Origin: Apis mellifera
Taxonomy: Eukaryota; Arthropoda; Insecta; Hymenoptera; Apidae
Assembly (NCBI RefSeq): GCF_003254395.2
Contig: NC_037642.1
Location: 1,334,501-1,398,500 of the forward strand
Direction: 5' to 3'
Length of the DNA: 64,000 bases
A program made the position numbers and the translations under genes. The notes below the pieces were generated by a model. It did no database searches, was not told where the DNA came from, and saw only the letters and a list, made by a program, of their open reading frames with translations. Positions 10,691-24,452 of this stretch are shown in pieces. Positions within the stretch are counted from its first letter, which is position 1. Each line of letters opens with the position of its first letter.

Positions 10691-13600
10691 ATAGACTCGA
10701 GGAAGTTTATATTTTTAAATTGGAAGATCGTTATTTTTTTTTTTTTGAATGTTATTTCGATCTAATTGGAAAAAGTCGATTGTTGGAAATGTTGTTGTTC
10801 TATGTTTTTACTCGCACAGGGAGGGAGAATTTACAGTATTTATGGTTCTAACGAGGATGATATATTTTTGCACAGTTCGTTGCGCATTTTATTTGACTCT
10901 CGATAGGCAAAATGTTGAGAGATGCTTAATCGACTCGATAAAATTTGTCTTCGAAGCTATTCTTGAATTTACTTGCGAAAAAAATATAAAATAGGTAGAT
11001 TTACCGTTTTATAATAAAGAATTAATTCATAGTGCTAGACACTTTTAAGACTATGACATTTTATATTAATTATTGAAAATATTTTTCATAATAATGATGA
11101 ATTTCAAAAATCTGATTAAATTTGATGGAATTGATCAATTTGATTTTCGTGTAATTCAAATGTAATGAAAAAATGTAAACTTTTGAAAGTTTAAGTTTTA
11201 CTCTTTTAAATAAAAATTTCTGAAAAGAGAGGATTTGTATGTAGATAATTAATTTATATGTGTAATATTTATAATTGTTCCATATCTACTCTACCAAATA
11301 ACTAACATCTATCAAAGTAATGTTGTGCATAGTTTCTTAACACAATACAAATACGTTTAATAATAATAATAATATTCGCTTTTATAAATCAACTTGGAAT
11401 TTAGCTCTTCGACTTCGGAGAGTTATAATTAAACCTCGTCTCAAATATAACGACGTTTGTCACATTTGAACCGTAATTCGTGTTCCAAGTGACTCGACTT
11501 TGTCGTAAGACAAAGGGTTAAGATGTCAAAGCAGGCTCCGCTTTGTTAAACTATGCTTTAATTAGTTGTGATACACACGAAGCTAAAACTAGACTCCTTG
11601 AAACGTGAAAATTCACTTGTGCGACAAAGATTTCAACTTCCAACCCGTACGAATAAAATGTTTATCCGCGGTAACAGAATTTTCGACGCGGGAACAGAGG
11701 GAACCGACCTACTTTAACTCGCTCGTTTCCCTTGCACGTGTAAAACAACGTTATTCTTAATTGCGGTGACTCGTTAAGAATCATATTGTGAAAAGACTCG
11801 AATTATTCTCATTCAAAATTCCCCTCCCCTTTAATTCGAATTTTCAAAAGAAGAATCATCGAAGTTTATTTAGAATCATCGAATATGACAATGACAGAAA
11901 ATTTCTATCGTCGAATACGAAGAATGGGGGAAGCTTTTTTTGTCTTTGCTCGATTTAATTCCATCCATATCAAACCCGGAGGGATGAATGGTTTAAATCT
12001 ACCGAAACAAACGTTCCACCTTCTCGTGATGGACGTCGAGAGTTTTTATCTCGGCGAAACTTGCTTCTTGCGCGTCTTATCTGGGATTATTTCTGTTACG
12101 GCTATTTCCGCGGGGATCTGCATAACGCGGTTGACAGCTAATTTATACGTTCCCGCGTATTTCTCCTTCCTTTCTTTCCGATATTAATTTCGTTATTAAT
12201 TATATATATATATTTCATAGGATCAAGAAGATTATTACGATGACAATAAATTTCTTCTTCTTCTTCGAGAGAGAGAGAGAGGGAGAGAAAATATATCGCG
12301 CGTTGTGAAAATATTTTCATGGAGGATGGACGAGCAATTTGGATGATCGTTAAGTGGAATTATTTCATTCTTCCATCCCAGGGAATACACATCTATTTCT
12401 AGTTATTAAATTGGAGCGGGCATTGGATGGAACACGCGAGTCGAAACGATCATATAACGTCAAGTGGTCGTAACATATTCCACTTTATTAATCCTGAAAC
12501 CATCACGGAACGGTAAACTATGAATTCACCGTGCAAACATGTCTTGCAAACAATCAACTTAACAAGTGTAACCAATCAAATGAAACGCGCATCGGTTCAG
12601 GAGGTAAATTCATACCCGCCATACCCCCTCTCCCCCATATAAATCCCCGAATACAAGGGCCCACCGCAATTGGCCCGTAAATATCTAATTATTCAAGCAT
12701 CAACCGGCACCGGTGTCCGACTAATTTCACACTGTCGAGGAGGCCACGTCAACCGGCGATAAGCTTCGGGTAATTACCCGAAATGCCAACACCGAAAATG
12801 TCAAACAGCGAAGAAGAGAAAAAAAAGACAGAGAGAGAAGAGGGAGACGCACAGATGATTGGAGACAGGCGGATTAAAAATTCCATTTGCGAGCCGGGGG
12901 GACAAGTTCAAGCGCGGGAGCATCTCATTAAAACAGTTCGATGGACGAGACGCGCGCGATGACGAAAGGATTAAACGTGGCAGAGAAGCTCGAGGGAGGT
13001 CGGAATGACAGTAATAACAGAGCCGTCCGTCAAAACCGAACTTCCACGGACGTGTTCGATAATCCAACGAGCCACGGTAACACCGGCTGATCTGTCAGCT
13101 CTAGTTTCTCTCTCTCTCATACACATACATTCGGTGATCGAGATTCTCGAGAATCGGAATTTCGAAAAAAGCGACCGATTTTATTTCTTTTTTTTTTCCC
13201 CCGACGATAACGCGTTGCGGCTGGCTTTTCGATGTCATTTGGCACGGGCTGATAGGAAATGGAAACGCGAGGCTCGGATTGTCGATAATTCTCTCTGGTG
13301 GTAACTGGCCGATTTCGAGCAGGCATTTTGGAAGGCGGGCTCGTCGATGTATAAGCGGTTAATTTATTAAGGGGAGGGGGGACGGTGGTGGTGGAAGTTT
13401 TATACTTTTGGTTTGGGTTAGAGGAGTGAAAAATGAGTAGTGAAAAATGAGAGTTACAATGCCTCGATATTTTTGCTGTTAATAAACGGGGGCGGTGTGA
13501 TTAAGCGTTAAGATCCGTGAGTTTAAATCTAGGGCGTGTAGCACTGCTTGATTTACACCACTGTTCCTGAGTTTTATTGGCATTCGTCGAAGAAATATCG

Positions 13601-14760
13601 CAATATACTGTTATTTCAACGAATTTCATAAAAAAAAAAAATCATATCGAGAAATAAATAATAATGAACGCGACAAAATTAGAGATATCTACTTATAAAA
13701 ACGTGCCACTTGTCGAAAATTGAATTTTGTGTCCTGAATTTAAATTTATAGAAAAGATTGTACGTTTGAGTATTTCTAGTTAGCATACTAGTTGCGAGCA
13801 ATCTGAGATAGAGATAGACGGAGAGAGAATCTTTCTTCTGAAAATGCTCGTACAGAGAATTGCCATATTTCGGCATCCGGAACAGGAATTGTGCCGGGGG
13901 AGGTTGTTATGGACTTCGTTCAACATCTCGCACACGCAATATACGTGGAATAACACGCGCCACTATTATCTCCATCTCATGCAAAGTTTTCTTCGTGGAA
14001 CCGGATACGTGGGGCAACTCAAATTAGACTTATCCGCGTTGCATCATCAACTCGTAGATGATGCATTAAGTTACTCCATTTGAAACAATGGGCCATGATA
14101 CACGAGCAACTGTGCGTGAATGGCGAATTGCGGTGCAGAGAGTTTGCTGCGCTCACTCGCCGTCGTCGTTTGACAAAACTTCGTATTATTATTATTTCGT
14201 TACGTATTAAATTAGGGTGCGGTTTCTTTCGATTATTAAAATTTTCCAAAAATGGGTGATGATGATAAGAATTTTGAATCAATTTCGCGCTTTCGATATT
14301 TAGAAAAAAAGCGAATCTTTAATTAAAAACTTCGAACTTGACATTGCGAGAAGAAAAATTATGAATAAAGGTAGATTTCGTTTCAATCTCGTCATTGCCG
14401 TAAATATTCAGCTTGGCAACAGTAACGTGATATAATAATAGAAATAAAATGGACAATGGAATAAGATAAAATAGGAAATATCCAAGTCGATTGGATTCTA
14501 AAATTAGATGAAAAATAGATGAAGGTTTTAAATTCTTTTTTTCTCCATATTTTAAAATAGCTTCTCAAGTCTCGTTACATTTTGGTAGAATTAATTCCTA
14601 TTTTCATCCTCGTTCGCGACGAGATACATTTTTGCAAATCTTACCATCTACTCGACAAATATTTTAATTTTCTTTCTTTCTAAAAAATATCATAAAGATC
14701 AGAGATTTCTCGTGTTAAACGGGAAGCGATGTGATATTGCAAACAATACGTGTGCATGTA
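10691..14760. other. No gene seen; AT-rich DNA with a CpG-rich block
   Basis: The stretch is AT-rich at 10691-11400 and 13560-14760. A long CpG-richer block runs over about 12400-13370, with smaller patches near 11400-11760 and 13840-14160. An (AG)n patch lies near 12268-12288. I found no exon with both splice borders and a coding-like frame, and no tRNA-like fold that held up. Confidence 0.5.
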
Positions 14761-15410
14761 TCCTTACCGGAGCTCGGTTCAATTTCGAGGGCGTTTTACA
14801 CGGGAATCGTGCTTTAACGCGGCTAATAATTAACACCATATTTCAACGGATAACGAGGGAACGTGCCGTTTAACGCGCGCCTCGTCTATACGCAACGCGT
14901 ACAACGGCGATTTCTCTCGAAACCTCTCTCGACGCGAGTAAAATTTCTGGTTAAGCTCTTTTCTGCTTGATGTATGGATATTTTCAATGGATATTCGGAA
15001 CGTTCCAACGTTGTAACGATCCGCGTGAATGCCGGCGGCACAAGCCACGTGGACTTAGCCTTAAAATGATCCACGATGAATGAAAGTGTTATTTTATCCG
15101 TAAGAACGCCCGTTCGAATGCGCCGATTCGACGCCAAAAGAGCCAACCGTTCGCCCATCCATCCGTTGATTCCTCGCCAGAAATTTCGTGACGGAATCTT
15201 GCGTGACGTTTTTCTAGAAATAAATATATACATACACGCGCGCCCGTGTGTGCGCGTGCGTGCACGAACACGTTACTATCGCGCGACCATCATCATCCTG
15301 CCATTTCATGCGTTTTGGCTCGGACGCCATCACGGACGACGTCGAATCGCGATATTCGAATTTCCATCCTGATCCATTCACCGCGCTGACCATTTGCTCG
15401 GTTTGATGCC
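14761..15410. other. CpG-rich island
   Basis: Dense CpG with a CGCG/TGCG-rich dinucleotide stretch at 15236-15265, next to the (CT)n run at 15430. Overlapping ORFs on both strands are artefacts of low stop-codon density. Confidence 0.45.
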
Positions 15411-15427
15411 TCGTATATATGGAACTC

Positions 15428-15429
<2 letters not shown>

Positions 15430-15460
<31 letters not shown>
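15430..15460. repeat. (CT)n microsatellite
   Basis: A perfect CT run of about 31 bases, followed by a second, shorter CT-rich patch near 15481-15492. Confidence 0.92.
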
Positions 15461-15462
<2 letters not shown>

Positions 15463-16318
15463 TCGTCCGTCTATATTCTTCCGTCTCTCTCTCGTTGTGT
15501 ATTTTCTACTTTGATTACCAATTTTGATAATATCCGTTCGCGCAGTGTCAATATCTGTATGCAAAATGCAGGATGAGGATTATATATTTTTTGCATAAAA
15601 CGCGTGTGTATGAAAATTTCCGTCGAGCCTGTTAATGGCGCTGTATACGTATAGGAGATATACGTAATACGAGAGGGGAGGGGGGAAAAGGATCGTCGAT
15701 ATCTAGAATTTTTTTTAAAAATTAACAATTAAAGCGAAAGTAATTTATTTCGAGGAGAGAGAGAAAAAATCGGGTTGATCGCGTAATAATTTCTCCGAAA
15801 TAGCCGAAAGCTATTTAATCCTTGAGAAAATCTCTAGGAAAATAGAAACGAGGAAATAAAAAGTTGCGATCGGGCAAAAGGAAGGCGAAAAAACATGGAA
15901 AGGGAAGCGCGCACATTAGCCCGAGAACTCCGATTCGTAGATTTATCGGGCAAAGTTCCATTCCGCTCAATGTATTCCGGTAGTCTTAAAAAGGTCATCC
16001 ATTTCCATCCACTCTCCTCTCCTCTCCTAGTCGTGTTCCTTACTCTTATACACACACACCCGCTTTTGATATACACGATATTAATTCGCATTAATTCAAT
16101 ATCGTGATTCACTTATGCGTCGGGATGGAATGCCACGAGGGGTGATTCCTCTTACCCTCTCTTCTTCTCCTTTTTTTTTTTCATCTGACGGCATTTTCGT
16201 AAAATGAATATTATATTTGGAAGAATACGGCGTTTCATGTCAGTATATAAGAAGCGCATAGAATATTTTAATTAAATCCGAGCCCTCGGAGAATCTCGGC
16301 AAAAGGAAAGAAAGAATA

Positions 16319-16350
<32 letters not shown>

Positions 16351-19291
16351 GTGGGAGTATACTGCCTTGAGGAGATTTATTACCGTACTTGGAAAGACTA
16401 AAACGCGACCGAGTAAATAGCGAGGAACGTGGAGTTTATTCGATGCTGTTAAAAATTCTTTAAGCATTTTCCCCGGCTGGATAAATCTAACGTTCGAGAA
16501 TTAATTAAAAAGATGTGCCTTTATCGTGATGTTAAATATGACGCGAAAAGCAAATACTTTCCTTTTCTTTTTCTTTTTTAAAGAACCTCGTCTATTAACA
16601 GATATTCATTAACGTATATATATATATATATATATATAATATAAAATTATGAATAAAGCGCTACTTTGATCGAAGAATTGATCGATTAAAAATTATCAAA
16701 TTTTATTTAATCGTCTTATTAAAACTATACAGATTTCGATCTCCTCGAAATTAAATTTTAACAGTTGTAATAGTTTCGTTTTCACCCATTTGATAATTAC
16801 AATTGAACGATTTAAAGGTGTATGCACATGTAAAATGATCGATAAAGCTTAAATAATTCAAAATTAATTGCAATACGTATAATTAATCTTCCAAATCTGT
16901 GAAAATTAAATACCGAGGATAATATTTCGATTTATATTCGGAAAAGTGGATGCGCAAATCCTTGATTCAATGATCAAGGGCTCGCGCTATCCGCTTCACT
17001 CCGCCAAAGATAATCGATCAATCGTTATTATTTAACGCGCAAACACGATGTATAATAATATATAATTTTTTTTTTATCCAATTCGAATCGATTTCTGAAA
17101 ATCCGATTATCCGAACTTAAGTTATTTCAACTCGAGGACGTAAAATGGAACCCGTCGTTCGTTGGCAACTATTCGCGGCTCTATTAAGAATTCGGATACA
17201 AATTGCCGTACGCGCAATCAGAGTTGCCCTCGCGGACAACCGCCTCGCTGTTTCGTATCGAGCAATTCGCTTTCTCGCGCTCCCTCTAAAAATATCGACG
17301 AGTGTATATCGGTTACAAAACACGAAGCAAAGAAGCGCGATGCGAATAGTCGCTACACGACCCTGGAATTAATGATGATCCGGGGGGGGGGGGGTCTCGT
17401 TAACACAGCCAACAAAATTGTTATTAAATTGACCGGCTTTATTTGGTTTCGTCGCGGGCAGCAGTTAATTAGGTGACCGAGACAAATGGCGTCGTGCTCT
17501 TTCCTCACTTCGTAAATCCGTTACCGCTCACTTTCTCTCTCCCTCTCGAAATTCTAAATCCCCGTCTCGAACGTTTTGTATTTTCACAAAAAGTTCGGCC
17601 AACTACCGGAAAAGAGACGATGCTCCACGGTGGCGCCGTTACAACGATTTACGGCATCGCTTTTCCACGGTCGTTATGCTCGTGACATTCGTCGATCGTA
17701 ATTTTCCTCGCTAATGCGCTTAGGCATCGAGTCGTGTTTCCTCTTTCTCTCTCTTTCCGTGTTTGACGTATCTCGTCAATCCCATCGAAAATATCGGAAA
17801 TAAAACTTCCTACGCGAGGTTGTTAATTTCTTTCTTCCCGAGATCGGGATACGAGTTTCTTGGAATTAGCTCTGCACGCGCAGAGTTTTACGTTTCAATG
17901 GTATTGAACGAAGAGAAGGATATATATATATGTGTGTATTTACGGGATGGAGAGAGTTTCTTTCTCGATTTCTTTTCATTATTCGATAATTTATGTTGCT
18001 TTTGATGCGGCTGCTTTCTCTTCCAACCGCTTGCGTTTGATAAAATATTCCGCTCGCTCGAATGATTAATTAATAATTTCGCGGATCGAGAGAAAGAGAG
18101 AGAGAGAGCATATTTAGCTTTGGAGTATATTTCACATTTTAACGGGTTTCGATCTCGATTTCGTTACACGATCTCGAAATGGCAGATATCTTTCTAATTA
18201 TACGTGTAATTTTTTATATCAAGAGTCGAGATAACCTCCAATTTGAATCTATTTTACGAACGAAATCTAACGCGTACACAATTTTGTGAAAAAGAACGTT
18301 GAAGGATTTATTTTTCGAGGAATGATTGTTAGAAACAGCGCGAAACAGAAGATTGTAGATTGTGTTGATTTCGATGGCGATGAAAATTTCTCGTGGGCGG
18401 AAAGAAACATCGAAGACAGGTGAAGCAATAACACGTGAACGAGTAACGGGGAGGGGGAAGAAAAAAAGAAAAAAGTTGCGGATAATTCCCGGCTGTAATT
18501 ATTTGCACAGGGGAATAACGAAAATTCTGCGGTCGCGTTGACAATTAACAGAAGCTCTACGTCAAATAGATTTGTTTTTCCACGGCCATTAGTAAGGTTA
18601 CACCGGAACATTTCCCTTAATCCGTGTTTACGGAGGGTCGGGGCTGAGGTATATATACGCTCCCTCTATCTCCCCGTTAAGAAACGAGAAGCTTACCAGA
18701 CGCTGCATTTTTTTCGTAAACGAGCCAGGATAACGGCGCGAGTCACGCGTAAGAAATCGCGCTAAAATGTTGTATCTTACGTTGACAAGGTACGATAACA
18801 TTCTTGGTATAGTAACAAGTCCATTCGACTTTCTATCTAGATAACACCTGGCTATCTGTTGCACAAATAATGACTAGATTTCGTGATTATACTTGTTTGA
18901 TATTTGATATTTCAAATGAAAATCGATAAATTCTGTGAATTATTTGCTTTTGCGAAAAGATTTCGTTTACTAGTACGTATATTCGTATCGATAAATTTTT
19001 TTTTATTAATCCTTTTTATTTATAATAAAAATACTCTTTTCATTTGATGCGTGTGAAATGCAAAGAGAAATTAAAAAATAATATTCTTGTTGTCAAAGTA
19101 TAATATTACTTGAAAAGATAGGAGGAAAAATATCATAAGAGAATTAAAAACAAGATTGAAAAAAATGGAATAAAATAATGAAAAGAATAAAGTAAAAAGG
19201 AAAAAATTGTATTGGATTTTCTAAAAAAATATTTGGAAATATTCTCTTTTTCTTCTGTATATCTCCATTTATAATTTTTATACTACTAAAC
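15461..19291. other. No gene seen; mixed noncoding with microsatellites
   Basis: AT-rich DNA alternates with CpG-richer patches (about 17110-17720 and 18250-18760). It holds (TA)n runs at 16317-16350 and 16615-16640, a run of eleven to twelve G near 17383-17394, and an (AG)n patch near 18091-18110. No coding segment could be supported. Confidence 0.5.
16317..16350. repeat. (TA)n microsatellite
   Basis: A TA run of about 34 bases interrupted once by TACATA. Confidence 0.9.
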
Positions 19292-19342
19292 CTATTCTAT
19301 TCTATGTTACCAAGAACATTGTAAATTTATAGAATAGAATAG
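19292..19342. other. Perfect 14-bp inverted repeat with a 23-base loop
   Basis: CTATTCTATTCTAT at 19292-19305 is exactly complementary to ATAGAATAGAATAG at 19329-19342. The arms are themselves two-and-a-half copies of a five-base repeat, which lowers the significance. It lies about 350 bases before the large CpG island. Confidence 0.7.
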
Positions 19343-19649
19343 TTTATGAAATGTGAAGTTTGAATCATCTCGATGTGTATTATAAATCCTTAAAATTGTA
19401 GATTCATATTTCTTATAAATTCATAATACATATGAACAACTATCGAAAATATAACTTACCGATAAATAACCGCATAACTGTTACACGATACAATATTCAA
19501 CACTTACAAAATAATTGATTTCAAATTTCCTAGCGGCTGCACATTTTCCACTCACGTATCACTTAATACCTATTCTTTGCAAAATTCGAAACTGTCATTT
19601 CTCGTTCCGTATTATAAGATTCTTATTTCTTTTATACGATAACACTGTA

Positions 19650-20399
19650 GAATGTAAGAATGTAACGAAACTTCGCGTCAAACGGTGTGGTGTGGGACGA
19701 TGGCGAACACTTGCGATGACAGCGACAGCAAAGGCGAAAATTTAAAATCTGTTCCCCCTCCCCCCACTCGATTAGAAGGCAAAGGGGAAGCGGGACGAAA
19801 GGACGACGTAACGCGTGTGCGCGGAAGTGTGGCGCGCGCGGAAGGATGGCTGGCCGCGAGGAAAAGAGGGTGAGCACCACAGGTGGTGGGCGTCCCGACG
19901 TCATGAGCGCCGCTGCACAACGCGACAAACAACTAAACGTGGCCGTCGACGAAAATCCGTCTCACCGTGTGTTCATCCATCCGTCGGTGGTACAACGCGT
20001 TTGTCACGAACCGAAGGCAAGGAACGATCATCAGTTTCGGCCACGTCTTCGTCGTACGCGCTCGTGTCTCTCCGTCTCTCTCTCTCTCTCTTTCCCTCTG
20101 TCTCTCTCTGTTCCTAGCGTACGCGCATTAAACTATATATATATACACAGTATACACACGTAAAGTAATACACGACCTATATATCTCTCTCTTTCTATAC
20201 GTAGCCTACTATTACTACGTGCACGCGCACTGATCTATCTATCTCCTTCCCTTTCCGGCATCCCCTTCTTCTCTCTTTCTCCGACCTTCCGTCCTTACCC
20301 CTCTCACATGCCCCGTCGGTTCGTTTCGACGAGATACCGCGCAGTGGCGCAGTCGTCGCCACGAGAGCGACGTGCTCTCCGTCGGTGGTCATGAATCGT
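19650..20399 (+). promoter_or_regulatory. CpG island upstream part, probable promoter region
   Basis: This is the start of the longest CpG-dense block in the window (about 19650-21450). It contains pyrimidine-rich CT patches near 20070-20110, a (TA)n stretch near 20135-20145, and TATATATCTCTC near 20178. It precedes a long exon-like segment ending at a strong donor (21095). In bees, broad CpG-rich segments of this kind often surround transcription starts. I cannot fix the start site: Inr-like TCAGT motifs occur at 20550 and 20936, neither with a convincing downstream element. Confidence 0.5.
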
Positions 20400-20447
20400 G
20401 CGGCGGAAGAGGTCCTCGCGAGCCGGCTGCCGCCGTCGTCGTCGTAG
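20391..20447 (+). CDS. Upstream ORF, 18 codons
   Basis: ATG at 20391 opens a short frame (MNRAAEEVLASRL..., ending in a serine run encoded by the TCG repeats) and stops at TAG 20445-20447. It counts as an upstream ORF only if transcription begins before 20391. The peptide has no recognisable homologue and probably matters, if at all, by slowing scanning ribosomes. Confidence 0.2.
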   Translation: MNRAAEEVLASRLPPSSS

Positions 20448-21095
20448 TCGTGTAGTCCTAGTCATCGTCGCCGCGCCGTTATGTTAATCCTTATCGTCGC
20501 GCGGTATTCAAGTTCTCTGTGAATCACTTAAGTAAATCGTGTTTGATAATCAGTTTCGTCGTGATGGTGATCGTGCGGTACATGGGATCCGTTTGATCGT
20601 CTCGCGTGTGGTCGATTCGAGCGCGACTATACCGATCGAACTCCGGCCGTGTTGTTGCGTTTACCGTGTGACGATCGACAGTGGTGTTTTTTGCAAGTAA
20701 GAAAATGGGCTTCGGTGGGCGCGTGCCGCGTCGCAGTGAACGTTGCGTCGCTGATCGCCGACAGCGGCGCCATAACGGGGCGCGTTCGCACGCGATCACA
20801 GTGTGAGACGAGAAAAAAAAAAAGAGAAGAAAAAAAAAAGAAAAGGAAGAAATAGGTGCGGAAGCTGGTTCACACGCTACGATCAAGGAGGAAGAGAGAG
20901 TCTTCTTTTCGCTTGTTTTGGTTTTTTTGTTATAATCAGTGTCGTGATTATCGCCGCGTGATTAAGCACGGTCGTACGGAGATTGTGCTGTGCTTCCCCC
21001 AGAGGAGGAACGAGAGAGAGCGCCGAGGGCTGAAAATGTGAGAAAACTTATTGTTCCGGCTGGTTGGCGGGACACCGGACGATTTCGTTGACAAG
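20400..21095 (+). other. Probable noncoding first exon (exon 1A)
   Basis: CpG-rich sequence ends in the donor GACAAG|GTAATG, GT at 21096. The 5' limit is a guess. No frame is open throughout, as expected of 5' untranslated sequence. It holds several upstream ATGs, among them an ATG immediately followed by TGA at 21036-21041. If spliced to the exon at 55430, the frame after that TGA stays open for 18 codons and joins the exon's frame, but contains no ATG until 55475. Translation from this transcript would then start there. Joining to 55430 would remove an intron of about 34 kb, unremarkable for a developmental or neural insect gene. Transcript data are needed to confirm it. Confidence 0.45.
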
Positions 21096-21449
21096 GTAAT
21101 GTGATACGGCTGACCGAACGTTTTTACGCGCCAAATGAACGCGGCACGGCTCGTGTCGCGTGATTTACGCGTTGTACGCGCGCAAACGCGACACATCGCG
21201 GATTTCAGCGGAACGTGTGCACGTTATATACGATTTGTGGACTCTACCTCTTCTCGTGCAATCGCTTTTTTTCGCGACTCGTGTTTAGCATCGGTGTACA
21301 GCATTGTTCGCGCGGATAGAATTTTCCAATGCAATTCAGCGTGGAAATGTCGCGAGAGATTCGTCGAAATGGCCAATCCATCGTCCATATCGATTAACGT
21401 AATCGATCGTAATATCGCTATTACGCTTGGAAAATAATAGGACTTCATA

Positions 21450-23570
21450 ATACTATGACAGACGTAGATTGGAGTATATGATCTTATATATATTTATATT
21501 AATTGTAAATATTTCGATATATATATACATTTTAAAAATATTTCGAGAAACGAAAATACTTTTAATATCTCAGGAAAAATTCACGCGTGTTAAAAATTTT
21601 TTCAAATCTTGTTTCGAACTTAAAAAAAAACAATTCTCAATTTAGAAGAAAGAAAAAATTAAATATTACATTTATAATATCCAGATATTCTGAAATTTAA
21701 TAATTCGTTTTACTTATTTCAAATCGCAATATCGTATCGCTTTTCTTTTCTGAAAAGTCGATATCGAGGCGAGCGCGTTCGAATAAGCGGGAAGTGATTA
21801 ATCGAACGCTCGTTCCGCGGTTCGACGGCGCGTAACAAAACGAAACTCGCTTTCCACCAGAGCACCACGGTGGAGCTCTTGCTCCGTGAAAGCGCAAAAC
21901 CATGAAACGAATAAAGAGGCTCTGCGAGTCTAGTAACGGCTCTGGTCGTCTCTCGCGTCCGGCGGATTTACTGTTTACGCTGTTTCCGGTGGCGCGAACG
22001 TACGTAAAATTTCGAGAATCTCGTTCGAGTGACTCGTGCGAGTCTTTTTCAGATCGATACTCGGAGTCAAGGTTGCCGGTAGAGCGGCGGCAGCACGTAA
22101 AAATAATAATAACGCGCCTCGACGAGAGGGAAAAAGTGCGAGAGAAAGAGGGACGGCGGGAGGATGGAAATGGGAGGTGGAAGGTGGAAACAAAAAAGGG
22201 AACGAGGCGGAACGGTTTCACGCTCCCTGTTGCTCCGCACATTGTTCCATATTTGTCCGGCTTCGGTGACCCTATCGGAAAAGCGCTATAAATAGAGAAC
22301 GATTTCCAATTTTACACAGAAAGGCAGGCAACGCACCAACTGCAGACGAGAGATGCGACTACTCGAGTGCGCCAGACGTTTCCTTTCGTAATTAGGTCAA
22401 TCTGTGCCTAATGAGACGTTACTCGCGCGTACCTCCACAGCCGTTTCGCCTCATTTCAGGCTGGCGAGATTTGTCCCCTCGGATCGAAAGATTTTAATTA
22501 AAGGTTCGCCACCGAGATTCGTCGCGATGCCATCCCTGTAGCTTCTTCCAATACCTCTTCGCGCTCTCGTTTTCGAGAGGTGTGCTCCTCTCCTCTCTCA
22601 GGGGAAGAGATGTCGTTTCGTTGAATATGTCGCATTGATCTTGGTTTAATTTGTCGATTAGTGTAATAGAATTATCGATGAATATCGATGCGGAGATAGA
22701 GTTGTAGGAGAGTAGGAGAGAGAGAGAGAGAGAGAGTTACGATATAAATAGTTGTTTAGGATGACAATAGTGGTATTGTTTGTCGAGAAAACAAATGCTG
22801 AGTAAACATTAGGTGACGTCATTTATTTTGCGCAATTTATTTAACGTCGTGGGCTCGTCGTTCTAAAGATAATAAAAGTTGTACTAATTTTGTACAGTGG
22901 CTATGTCGGTTTACAGGAACCAAGTGCATAAGATTTTATGCAAAAGGGGGGGGGGGAAAGGATTTGGAAGGGATAAAAGTTCAAAAGTTTTTCTTATTTT
23001 TCTTCTTCATTCTTATAAAATATCTCTATTCTCAGAAGAAATTCGTTCCTGTGCATATAAATTTGTACAATACATTTTTCATTAATGACATTTCTAACTA
23101 TACATTTTGAAAATATACATTACAATTATCCATAAATAATTCATTCACGATACAATGGGACGTCGATTATTCGAAATTTAGTTGTTCAAACAAATCGAAC
23201 AGCGGATGAATATTATTAACTATTATAATGATATTTAAACCAGCATATCTAATAATGTTTACATTCATTTTTTCAAATGAATTTCTCTTACCTGGAACGT
23301 ATTATCTCTCAATAAACGTATGTATTTGAAAATTATTCAAATTTCTTTTAATCGTTTTTTATCGACGAATATACGATATGCATATATGATAAACAGATTT
23401 GTCAATTGTCAATAATCGATCGACGTTTGTAACGTATAATCAATAACCAATAACCAATACTTTTTACTTTCAAAGCCACAAAAACGTTTGAACTACGCGT
23501 TTGAAATATTTTACTCGTATTACTTATAAATATAGATGATTGTGTCCATAATTCGGACTGGAGATCACCG
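21450..23570. other. No gene seen; intronic noncoding with a CpG-rich block
   Basis: Short AT-rich DNA, then a CpG-rich block at about 21740-22620 with overlapping ORFs on both strands (a 181-codon minus ORF at 21697-22242 is the longest in the window). Its peptide is arginine- and serine-rich without a domain and is contradicted by equally long plus-strand frames. An (AG)n run sits at 22716-22737 and a G run near 22949-22958; AT-rich DNA follows. Confidence 0.55.
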
Positions 23571-24421
23571 ACCACCAACTGAATTATTACGGAATATCAG
23601 TAATAATCCGTGTCGCAATCACGCGGGCCCGGTATTAGTTGCATTCTTCATTCAGTGAGCGCATCAACGACTTCCTCGTCGGTGGCGTGTATTTGCGCGC
23701 GTGGCGCTTTAAAATAGTCACCGGTAAATATACACACCAGCGGGGGAACACTTTTATTTATCGCGGCTACTACGTGCCGTTTCTGATTGACGGGCATTAG
23801 CTGCGGCCACTCGAACATTCGTACACGGCTGCCGTGTCGAAACGAATTGAAACGTCGCCGAATATTTACGGGGAATTTCCGCTGCCGCGGGAAGAAATCG
23901 CGATTCGAAATTCCGATGGAGAGGAGAATCGAGAAGATGCAATTCGGGATCGAATCTCTCTGACCGACTCTGTCTGCAAGATTATCTATTATCGAGTAAT
24001 TTAAAAATCTTGATTCACTAATGTATGGAAATTTACCGAGCAAAATTGAAAAAAAAATATTCTCCTTCACGTATTACGCGTAATCGAGGACTTTTACGTT
24101 GACTCATAATAGAAAGAGAGAGAGAGAGAGAGAAGAAAAGTAAGCAATCGACGCGATGATGCGTCGGTCTGACAATTTTGGCTGAATCTACTGCATCTAG
24201 TTTCTCGCTTGTAATATCAAGATGTGGAATTCCTTGGTATTTTCAAGGGAAGCGTTATATGATTTTATCACGATTTATGGAAATTTTATAATTTTCTAAT
24301 TTTGTAATTCCGTGTTATTTACAATTGTAATATATATGCAAGTTGTTAAATTTGACTCGCTGTGCATCGGAAAAGGTCAAAGGGATCGGATTAAATTTTC
24401 AAAGTAATCATTGTTACGTGA

Positions 24422-24452
<31 letters not shown>

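Noticed and set aside
13490..13560. Possible tRNA-like segment (GTGATTAAGCGTTAAGATCCG, then GAGTTTAAATCTAGGG)
   Set aside because: No proper A box, anticodon stem or acceptor stem could be formed.
21697..22242. 181-codon minus-strand ORF
   Set aside because: Lies in a CpG-rich block where stop codons are scarce; plus-strand frames of similar length overlap it, and the residues show no domain.
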